64,000 nucleotides of DNA from positions 16,789,478 to 16,853,477 of the forward strand of contig CAXKWD010000011.1 of the NCBI GenBank assembly GCA_964059195.1, given 5' to 3'. This stretch comes from Ectobius pallidus (lineage: Eukaryota > Arthropoda > Insecta > Blattodea > Ectobiidae). A model generated the notes under the pieces. That model searched no databases, was not told the origin of the DNA, and was given only the letters and a program-made list of their open reading frames with translations. Below, in pieces: positions 55,701-64,000 of this stretch. Position numbers and translations under genes: made by a program. Within the stretch, counting starts at the first letter, position 1; the number at the start of each line of letters is the position of its first letter.

Positions 55701-58700
55701 CTTGCTTATTTTTAATATTTTCAGTTGAACATTGAGACTAGAGGCTTGATTATTATATTGAATTGGCTCTTATTGTATTTAATGATTAGAGCCTGCAGAT
55801 TGAGTAGGCTTACTCTGTGGGAAATTTAGCAAAGTTATCTTGAATGGTGGCTATAGGTGGATATAGGTTTGTTCCCAAAGCAAACCCATGACTGCTTGAC
55901 GATTTGTTGTACTGCGCATGTCCAGTTCATTAACTTATCCATGATTTTAAATCAATATAAGTTAGCCTAGGCCTATTTTTATTTTTATTTTGTTTCCTGT
56001 ATGGTATGATAGGTATGCCTACTTACCAGTAACTTCCTTGTGTATAATATGCATTTTAAGATAGATAACTGTGCCTTTCTTTATAATTTTACTTATACTC
56101 ATAATATTTTATTATATTTCTGGAAACAAGCTATTTGGCTATACCCATCAAGTATTATATTATTATACCATATAAAAAGTCAATTTTTACTTCAACTAAA
56201 CACTATCATACTTATTACAGAATACAGAACTCTTTAATGTCTTTGAACACTACAAATGTGCAATGGACAACGTCAAAATATAAAAACAATCAAAATTTTA
56301 CAGATTTCAAATCAAAATATTCATTTATGCTATAAAATGGATTTAGACAGAGCCATTTGTATAATCTCTCTTTAAATATTTTGAAATCTAAAAGTTTACA
56401 GTCATTTTGTAATTTGTTAAATAGTTTAAGACTAATAATGGAAAAGCTGTATTTTATTACTGGTACTATTTCTAGTGTCAAGAGAATGATTGATTTGTTG
56501 GAAATTTTAATCTTTAATTTTCCAGGTATTTCCTGTTATGTCTGTTGTATGTTATTCACAGAATAAGTAAATAGCCTGAGGATTGGAAAGAATATGAATT
56601 TGGGTTACATTATTCTTCAGAGAATTTGGAAATCCAAGAAAGCCTATTGGTTCACTGCTGTAAAACGTTTGGGATATTAGTGCCCAATGGCGGAAATTTT
56701 ATTTATTTACATCCTACAAGATAAATATACATTGATATGGGACAGTGTAGATCGAGATAATAAACATAATACCAAATAAAATAATACAATAATCTACAAA
56801 TAATACACCAAATAATATAATAATCTACAAATAATACAATAATCTACAAATAATACATAGGCTATTATAAAATGCAAAACTTTAGGTATTTAATTGATGA
56901 GCCTTTGATGGAGTTGTGTGTATGGCTTAGTACAGGGTTGGAAAAAAACATGTTTTTTTAAAAAAAAGAACAAATAAAAACTTTTTTTTGTTTAAAACGT
57001 TTTTTTATGTGAACAACAATGTTGGTTGTTTTAAACGTGTTTTTTAAAACGTTTTTTTATGTTTACAACAATGTTGTTTGTTTTAAAAAAGTTTAAATTG
57101 TTCATTTTGTTTAAAACGACCATTTTAATGTATAGGGCCTATTATTTATATAGCCTATATATATATATATATATATAACGTTTTAAACAAACTTAAAAAA
57201 ACACAAGCACATGTTTTATAAACACTTGTTTTAAACGTTTTGTTTTAAACATTCCAACCCTGACTTAGTGACTAGCACAGACATGATTGCAGTATTCCTC
57301 AATACTATAAAAACATGCTTTATTAAAAAAAAAAACTTTTTAGTGATCTTTTAAATTTATTTGTACAATGTATATTTTTCAAATGGTGAGGTAGTTTGTT
57401 GAACAGATTGATTCCAGTATAAATTACTCCTTTCTGCAATAAGGATGTACTATGAGAAGGAATAGACAGGTTGGTTTTGTGCCTAGTATTGTAATTATGG
57501 ATAGTTTCGATTTTTTTAAAGTCCTCCATGTGTTTTTTGACATGTAACAGAAGTTCATACATGTAAAGAGATGGTAGAGGGATGATATGTAAATCCATAG
57601 ACATGTAAATAAGGCTCCATAGATCCTGTACAGGAGGGGGGAGTGTTTTTAGGGGCCCCAGCACCTCTTAAATAAATTTTAAAATTTTATAGACCTAAAT
57701 TTGAAAAAATTAATGAATATAATATCTGCTGACCCTTGAAGTGTGTATTATGAAAGAAATACAATTTAATTGAATATTGCAATATCGTATCATATTTGTA
57801 ATTTAAAGCATTGTTAAATTAAGGTGTTATGGCCCTTCCATGGTTGTAAAAGTGACATTAAAAAATTTTGAAATGAATCATATCGTTTGTTAGTTGCCAG
57901 TGCAGTAGATTTATCTGCTTATTCATCAGTAGTACAGTAACTGTCATCACATTAAATTAAAAGTAAATTGACAATATTATTAGATTTTTCTTATTTTAAA
58001 ATAATTTGACTCTTCTGTTTTCTGACACCCTAAAATTTATTGTTGGATGGCTTTAAGAAAAATTACATAGAGTATTTAATTTCAATAGAGAAGTTTGAAT
58101 GTTAAATTGTAGATGAAGAATTCATACAGCCATTCATTTTTTCGCATCACATGTGTGGAATTACAGGGCTAATTTTGTATTTTGTTCGGCAGCCTGGCTT
58201 GTTTGCATACTGGCTACATATGAGTTTCTGATTGTATACAATGGGTTCAAATTCACAAAAGGAAAACTTGTGCTTTTTGAGGCATCAAAGTATTGTAATT
58301 AGTATTGCAGCCGTAGGATTCTAGGACCATAACAGTGAGTTTACACTGTTGTGTTTCATACTCAAACTTAAACTTTAAGTTGATTTTTTTCTCATTTCAA
58401 AATTTCTGACATTTCACTATCTTCTACAAAATGAAAAGAAGGCTTAAAATAAGATATTTACTTCATATAAACACCAAAATGAAGCAGAATAATGCAGCTA
58501 TGTTGTAAATCAGCAACTTTCCAAATGACTTCCTAAATAGATTATTTGGCCTCCCCATAAAGGGTATTTTCCAGACATTTCATTTTTTAATACTAAGAAA
58601 AAGGGTAGCCAGCTAACAGTGAGGTATTCTCTGCCACTAGTGTCCATGCCTCTCTGAGCCATGGAAAACAAAAGAGGAACGATTTTTGCAGTGGTAATAT

Positions 58701-59778
58701 TTCCCATCACAGGAAGAGATTCAATATGGCACAGAGCAAATCCTGTGCTATTCAGTATACTGCTGCTAAACTAATATATCTGTTCGTAACATAACATAAC
58801 CTGTCACTGACCTTTCCACCATTTTTGTAAATCATCTTTACGTGGCACATAACAAACCCTGTGCTATTCAGTATACTGCTGCTAAACTAATATAACTGTT
58901 CCTAACCTAACAAAACCTGCCACTCACCTAGAATTTAGCTGTTCACTACTTACTTTAATGCACACCTTTCGTAATACATCATTACACTAAGAAGTCCAAT
59001 GCCTCTGTTAGTAATAATTCCTTAAGGTAACTAATACTGATTTTATTCATCATTGTGTATTTACCATCGTATTATCACATATTAAATATCACACCCGAGA
59101 AGTGTATCATGTTGTTTATAATCCTTAGACTACTGGACCATTTTGCTGAGTTCAATCGACATGTAGTCATGCTTGAATACCTGTTGTTTACTATCAAACC
59201 TGAAAGCCACCTGAGATATAGCATAACAGCCTGGGGTGCAGCATCCTAAACTACAGTATCAAAAATATTTATACTACAAAAGAAAGCATTGAGAATCATT
59301 GAAATATTACATCCTCAAGAACACTGCAAGCCATTTTTCAAATCCAACAAAATTCTGAATGTAACTTCGCTCTACATCCTGGAAACTCTAAAATTATTGA
59401 AACAAAATCCACCCAAGAAAAGAACTGACTGCCACAAATACAACGTAAGAAACACTGAAATAGACTACAACTTACCTCAGCACAAGTTATTAAAAACTAG
59501 TAAAACACCACAGATGATGGGCAGGAAACTTCATAACCTACTACCGAGACACCTGAAATCTATAGATAATATCAAAATTTTTAAATTAAATTAAGAAAAT
59601 ACCTACTACTAAAAGCATACTACTCGGTAACAGAAAACTGCATAAACTACAGAAGAAAAATATTTTACATAGGCCTACATCGATGATTCCCTAGTCTTTA
59701 TGACTATGGTGAAGAAATGGAATGGAATGGTCTGGAACGAAACAGACCTTTCTCATACATTCATATATATATATTAGG

Positions 59779-59819
<41 letters not shown>

Positions 59820-62532
59820 TTATAGAATTCTATATATATTTTTGTATGTACATGACATTATGGTTATAGTGTGGCTGGATGCTTATACCTACACGACCAA
59901 CGATGTTAACAAATGGATTGTGACCAACTAAGGGTTAATATGGGGCTAACATAATTTTGGAAATAAAATATTCAAAGCATATATTCTTATTTCATTTGTT
60001 AGCTAAATTCAGAATCTTAAAAAGTTGAAGGTGTGTCGCTTTAGAAATACAATTCATGTGTCTAGTTTCTTATTAAACTAAAATTGATAATGCTAGCAAG
60101 GTCTGTAATGATTTTCTTTTTTGTAGGTACCTGGTTGAAAGTAGATGGTTCAAAGCTTTTAAGCATTATGTTGGCATGGATGATATGTGGGATGGGATTG
60201 GAGTGACTGATGATTATCCTGGACCAATAGACAACATGCCACTTTTTATAGGTAACACTTTCTTGTTATTGGCATGCAATATTTTATGTGGAAAAAAATT
60301 GATTCAGTGCGTTTCTTTTTAAAGCGGAGCTAAAGCGCTTTACGAGTGATGCATCAAAACCGTTTCTTTTTACATTTTGCTGCAGCTCCGCTTTACCCCC
60401 ACTCTACCTACCCGTGCAGCGAACTCAAATCTCGCTTTACGACTGCTGCATGGTTTCGCTGCAAACTGTCATGGCGGACTAGGTGATCATCGAAAATTTC
60501 CTTGATGGATTTAACATCATTGTTCAAATTCCCAAGTACGAACGCCTTTTTCAGCACAGTTAGTATCATGTGATTTTACCTGTACATCATATAGTACAAT
60601 AAGTATTTATTGCCATCCCGGCATAACTGTTATTTGCACGTGTTTTAACCATGTTAGAGGGATGTAAACATTGCCGGTCTCATTGAGCAAGCTGTCAGCT
60701 GATCAACTTTGCCGTTCTTTTTTGTCTGCAGCGGTCGTCAATCACTCGTGCATCACCCGTAAAGCGCTTTACAGGTTTGCTTTAAAAAGAAACGCACTGA
60801 TTGTATAAACAGACAGTTGAGATTTTTCCTCCAGTTTGTGTAGACTTCTCCAATGCATACAGAAATTTCATGCTGTCCTAATAGGACTGGACATGAGTTT
60901 GGCTTTTGTTAGTTCGGCAGTTCAGTTCTAAGAATGCTGAGTAGGCCTACTAAAAGGCTTCCTAATTCAAAGACCGTTCAGCTGTCACATGCAATAACAG
61001 GCTCGTAAGAATATACAGGGAGCCTAGCTTTAATACAACCATAACCAGGGCTGTGCACTTCATTCATTCTGTTAGTATTTAGTAGAGATGTAAGGGTATT
61101 AAATAAATCATTCTAAGTACATCATTACATTTATATGTAATGAAGTTTATTCTGCTATTTACAGCACCAAAACAAGGTTAAATACATGCATCAAATTAAC
61201 AGTCATGTATCTGTAATATACAGTTTGTTGAGTCAAGTTCATGAAACACAAGAAGGGGAAAAAATAAAACTTATCTCATGCTTTCGTTTTGCATAATTGG
61301 CTTATTGTAATCATTCTAATATTATATCTTGTAAGAAAAGATTATTACCTACTGCCAACTATTAAAGTGCAGGTATTAAAGAGAGACAAAACTAGTTTTG
61401 TTACTACAGCAATAAAGCACACAGCTAACAGTTTGGTTATCAATGTGAAAGTTATCAATATGACTAAACTAATCGTCAATCAACTCAATATTATATCCTG
61501 TATAATATAAGTTCACTGTGTTAACTTCCAATATATTTTTGGATTTTTTTTAGTTACTTTCTGGTAATTTAATGATCTCCAAACTCTTTAACACACCTTT
61601 TTAGTTTTACACTTTCAGAACACTTATTAGTCGGCATTTTTATGTTTCCCGATACCTCTGCAAGTGTGAACTGAAAATCTTTTAAAACTGTCTCTATTGA
61701 AAGTTGTTAACAAGGAGGAAGGAGGTAAAATCCCGTACATTGTGCTCCAACTACCTGCACTTGTTATTGTCCCTTCACATTCCAGTTACAGTCAAACCAA
61801 AATATTATTAACTCTTTCTCGAAAAAATTTTAACTCTACGATTTAGTGCCTACAGTATACTGCAATTGTGGTCTTTTACCGAATTTATCACTGAAATATG
61901 ACATTAAATTAAAAAATGATCGAAATATGACCAAAACTATAAAAATGTCCAAAATATGGCCTGTGCAATTGTGCTCTTTTACCGAATTTATGACTTAAAT
62001 ATGACGTTAAATTAAAAAATGACCGAAATATGACCTAAACTATAAAAATGTCCAAAATATGACTTTATATGCAAAATAAAAACGGTCCAATTAGGATAAC
62101 AAAAGTGCAATTCGTGTTTAATTTCAGTTTGCGGCACGATTAGAGGTCAGGATAAAAATATGATATGTCATGAACATCCGAACCCTAGTAATTATATTCA
62201 TAGGTATTAGTCTGGCTCTACAGTGCATAATTACACTTTGCTCATAGGTATTGGTTTGGGCTACAGTATGTAAATTACAGCATCCTGATAGGTCTTTGAA
62301 CTTACACAGTATTCATATGCACGAATCATGTCAAGTGCCCAGCCCTGACTTAAAAATATTTTTGTTTTATTCATATAGATTATTTATTGTTTCAGATGAT
62401 GGAACTTACACTAACACATTGAAGGATAGTCTGATAGATGAACTTGATTATGTGTTGGTTCCTAGTGAAGCATGGGAGCTTCTTGTGCAGTGGTACGGCA
62501 CTGTAGATGAGAAGACCGCAATTCCTAGGCAG
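52664..62532 (+). CDS. Usp15: Ubiquitin-specific protease of the USP4/USP11/USP15 group, 5' part
   Basis: Joining 52664-52758, 60127-60251 and 62396-62532 gives an open frame starting MADLSSSVPNIQSQKE. It carries GETWYLVESRWFKAFKHYVG, DDYPGPIDNMPLF, DSLIDELDYVLVPSEAW and LLVQWYG: a DUSP domain as at the N-terminus of USP4, USP11 and USP15. These cysteine proteases remove ubiquitin from substrates; DUSP assists substrate or partner binding. Phases match (TG/G completing Trp; G/AT completing Asp) and borders are GT-AG. The UBL and catalytic domains lie beyond 64000, so which of the three paralogues it corresponds to is unproven; insects usually have one, and Usp15 is used as a convenient symbol. 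Confidence 0.9.
52759..54050. other. First part of USP intron 1
   Basis: No gene or clear repeat recognised. Confidence 0.4.
54110..54430. repeat. GC-rich repeat-like segment
   Basis: CCCC-rich stretch with internally repeated words (GAGCTTTGAGTATGGTAA and GAGCTTTATGTATGGTAA; CCCACCAGGGGC and CCCTCCAGGGGC). Composition differs sharply from the flanks, so it is probably a mobile element, type unknown. Confidence 0.45.
55233..55318. repeat. Short direct duplication
   Basis: CATGTCACTAACACTAATAT occurs twice about 57 bp apart. Confidence 0.6.
56270..56490 (-). pseudogene. LINE C-terminal fragment
   Basis: The reverse strand encodes SLKLFNKLQNDCKLLDFKIF, KERLYKWL and FYSINEYFD, the same kind of ORF2 tail as LINE B and C but only about 60 codons. 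The rest is lost. Confidence 0.6.
56760..56862. repeat. AT-rich minisatellite
   Basis: Several copies of ATAATCTACAAATAATACA with small changes. Confidence 0.75.
56933..57262. mobile_element. hAT-like MITE
   Basis: Ends CAGGGTTGGAA and TTCCAACCCTG, flanked by GCTTAGTA and ACTTAGTG (6 of 8). The interior is almost entirely TTTAAAACG-type words. 330 bp, noncoding. Confidence 0.78.
57285..57664 (-). pseudogene. LINE B-family 3' fragment
   Basis: The reverse strand reads IIPLPSLYMYELLLHVKKHM, TNLSIPSHSTSLLQKGVIYT and NLFNKLPHHLKNIH, closely matching LINE B 4876-5190. The frame is broken by an A-run near 57325, after which CFYSIEEY-like coding resumes. 5'-truncated. Confidence 0.78.
57665..58595. 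other. Part of USP intron 1
   Basis: Nothing recognised. Confidence 0.4.
58600..59180 (+). repeat. Dispersed repeat family D, copy 3
   Basis: Matches 16432-16945; has an internal tandem duplication (TGTGCTATTCAGTATACTGC at about 58741 and 58860). Confidence 0.75.
59184..59640 (+). pseudogene. LINE C-terminal fragment, + strand
   Basis: Encodes HLRYSITAWGAAS, a stop, then FILQKKALRIIEILHPQEHC and GRKLHNLLPRHLKSIDNIKI, the ORF2 tail of a CR1/Jockey-type LINE. Directly abuts repeat D copy 3. Confidence 0.65.
59764..59817. repeat. (TA)n microsatellite
   Basis: Alternating T and A over about 40 bp, about 310 bp before USP exon 2. Confidence 0.9.
60127..60251 (+). CDS. Usp15: USP gene, coding exon 2 (DUSP core)
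   Basis: Acceptor TTTTGTAG/GTACCTGG, donor TATAG/GTAACA. Encodes YLVESRWFKAFKHYVGMDDM and YPGPIDN, the DUSP signature with its PGPI turn. Confidence 0.92.
60305..60799. mobile_element. Foldback element in USP intron 2
   Basis: Ends CAGTGCGTTTCTTTTTAAAG and the inverse, with inner words TAAAGCGCTTTAC and GTGATGCA also inverted. Flanking duplication is unclear. It lies about 50 bp after the exon 2 donor; 495 bp, noncoding. The CAGTG terminus suggests hAT. Confidence 0.7.
60800..61555. other. Part of USP intron 2
   Basis: Nothing recognised. Confidence 0.4.
61560..62193. mobile_element. hAT-like element (TAGGGTTCGGATG family), inverted partial copy
   Basis: The right end is the inverse of TAGGGTTCGGATGTTCATGA. 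The interior matches 51308-51989 in reverse (for example GATACCTCTGCAAGTGTGAA). The left terminus is missing. A unit of about 100 bp (CTTTTACCGAATTTATNACT ... AAATGTCCAAAATATG) is tandemly duplicated at about 61868-62062. Confidence 0.7.
62396..62532 (+). CDS. Usp15: USP gene, coding exon 3 (DUSP end)
   Basis: Acceptor TGTTTCAG/ATGATG, donor AGGCAG/GTGTGT, phase 0 at the end. Encodes LKDSLIDELDYVLVPSEAWE and LVQWYG, the C-terminal DUSP strand and helix. Confidence 0.92.
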
Positions 62533-62732
62533 GTGTGTAATGAAGACATTAATGTAGAGAAACATACACACATGTTATATAATGCACGTCTGTAACACAA
62601 CATACTAACTAGAAAAGGTTGAAATTACAGTAATTAAATTAGAAAAACGTTTAAATAGTTCTCGTGTTGTATTGTGGAACAATAAAATTGATGTTCAGTG
62701 TTTTCATTGATGAATTTCATATCCGTTTGTGG

Positions 62733-63111
62733 TGAATACTTAGATTTATACCCAAAATGTACCACCTTATACCACAAATCATTAATGCAGAAAGTTTATA
62801 TCCTGATACAAGGTTGCTAATTTATTGTATTAATTCAACTGCCATACTAAGTTTTATGAGAAATATTCACATGGCCTGTGTCGAGTGTATTTATATAAAT
62901 TTATTTAACATTCATGGTTGTATCCTTATAAAGCGAAATAAATTTATATAAATACACTCAGTGCAGGCCATATGAATATTTCCCATAAATCTTAGTGTAG
63001 CAGTTGAATTAAAACAATAAATTAGAAACCTTATATCAGGATATAAACTTTCTGCATTAATGATTTGTGGTATAAGGTGGTACATTTTGGGTATAAGTTT
63101 TAAGTATTCAC
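62733..63111. repeat. 379-bp palindrome
   Basis: Arms 62733-62906 and 62936-63111 are near-inverse copies (for example TACCACCTTATACCACAAAT / ATTTGTGGTATAAGGTGGTA) with a loop of about 29 bp. No coding content; lies in USP intron 3. Confidence 0.85.
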
Positions 63112-63141
63112 TGTTTTGGTTTGGAATAATATTATTCTTAT

Positions 63142-63145
63142 TATT

Positions 63146-63185
<40 letters not shown>

Positions 63186-63186
63186 T
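63142..63186. repeat. (ATT)n microsatellite
   Basis: About 14 trinucleotide units. Confidence 0.9.
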
Positions 63187-63702
63187 TGTTTGTTCATTTG
63201 AGGAACATGATAGAAATTGGTATATCTCAATAAGGATACAAGGATTGGGCATAACAACTACTTTTTCATCCAAATTAAGCAATAGTACCATGATAATGTC
63301 AACATTGACAGAAAATGCAGCATCCATAATACATGAGCACATTGTTAGATGGAAGTTGTCAGGTTAACACTTGCAAAAAATGCTAGCAAATTTTGTGATA
63401 TTTCAAAATTTAAATTTAAAACAGTTATAATTATCAAAAATAACACTGATATGGTTTACCTAATTACAAAATGAGAGTAGTTTTATAAACTCATTATCAT
63501 CTTCCTGTTAACTGTCTATGACTTTCTTAGATACTAATTTTGTACTGATGTCTTGATCTTTTCAAAATAACTATCACATTTTTCAACAATGGAGTATGCC
63601 ATAAAAAATAACTTTAAAAGTAGATGCAATACTATTGAGAATACTGTTATACCAAATACTCACATAATACAAAATGGATGCCGGGAATATTGAGGAAGCT
63701 GT

Positions 63703-63860
63703 CGACTGCTTTTTGTTTACCCGGAAATTTCCGAACCAAAGCCGATTAAGCTGTCGATTGCTTTTCGTTTCCCGGAAATTCCCGAAACAAAGCCGATATT
63801 GACCGAATAGTCAATTGACTTGACATGTTGTCCATTTTCTCCGGAAAACAAATTAACATC
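63703..63860 (+). promoter_or_regulatory. Possible promoter with repeated CCGGAA sites
   Basis: A unit of about 45 bp (AAGCTGTCGACTGCTTTTTG ... ACCAAAGCCGATT) occurs twice. The stretch has three CCGGAAA words (63721, 63772, 63841) plus two inverse TTCCG/TTCCCG cores. CCGGAA is the ETS-family core found at many nuclear genes for mitochondrial proteins. Function is inferred only. Confidence 0.3.
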
Positions 63861-63865
63861 TGAAA

Positions 63866-63921
63866 ATGTTAAGTGCAACATGTGCAATCATCCGAGGGTT
63901 TTCACTTTTGGTTTCGCAAAG
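63866..63921 (+). CDS. Possible first exon with mitochondrial-type presequence
   Basis: ATG at 63866 begins MLSATCAIIRGFSLLVSQ and the exon ends CAAAG/GTAAGA, an almost ideal donor. The short peptide has no acidic residues, one Arg plus a likely Arg at the junction, and many Ser/Leu, as in mitochondrial presequences. If real, it is a gene nested in, or an alternative start within, the USP locus. With 18 codons visible it could easily be chance. Confidence 0.28.
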
Positions 63922-64000
63922 GTAAGAAAAGGTTTATCCCAGGGTACATTATATTGGTATGCGCCACTTACCTTAATGTGATCTGACGAATTTCTTGTCC

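Noticed and set aside
63142..63186. CRISPR-like regular repeat
   Set aside because: Plain (ATT)n microsatellite with no spacers; a eukaryotic window makes CRISPR irrelevant.

Overview
This is an AT-rich (roughly two thirds A+T), intron-rich, repeat-dense animal nuclear window. Long introns with GT-AG borders, tRNA-derived SINEs, RTE- and CR1/Jockey-type LINEs, and many hAT-like miniature elements point to an arthropod, most likely an insect with a large genome. A cockroach, termite or stick-insect type genome is my guess; nothing in the window fixes the species.

Two host genes are supported, both on the + strand. The first (coding exons between 21350 and 39731) is a complete seven-exon gene for a 458-residue type II membrane protein. 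After an N-terminal membrane anchor it has the layout of a galactose-1-phosphate uridylyltransferase (GalT/HIT superfamily) fold: a CxxC pair, a WHGL segment, GAS-x2-HPHAH in the active-site position, and a C-terminal REHEIIVLS / LELYL / DPY section. I do not know a name for it. The second gene (from 52664, running off the right edge) is the 5' end of a USP4/USP11/USP15-type ubiquitin-specific protease. Its three visible coding exons encode the start and the DUSP domain. A possible further first exon, perhaps for a mitochondrial protein, lies at 63866-63921 and is weakly supported.

The left 15 kb is a transposon graveyard. It holds a SINE with a 15-bp target duplication, a hAT-type MITE with a perfect 8-bp duplication, an RTE-like LINE, and a nested set between about 4660 and 11196. 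There a CR1/Jockey-type LINE (B) on the - strand is interrupted by a second LINE (A, 5451-8294, 5-bp duplication) and by a 1.26-kb DNA transposon (9549-10810, 4-bp duplication). Next to it a third LINE (C) keeps an uninterrupted endonuclease plus reverse transcriptase frame of over 1000 codons.

The most novel-looking element is the DNA transposon at 9549-10810 together with a relative at 21604-23205 in intron 1 of the GalT-like gene. Both have termini GGGTCATTC, 4-bp target duplications, and several internal copies of a short motif that differs between them. The second also carries a broken reading frame for a basic protein. Other unusual structures are a near-perfect 683-bp palindrome (38277-38959), a 379-bp palindrome (62733-63111), a 133-bp hairpin (40600-40732), a cohort of hAT-like MITEs with recognisable 8-bp duplications, and a PIF/Harbinger-like MITE with TTA duplications. 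No rRNA, functional tRNA gene or CRISPR array was seen.
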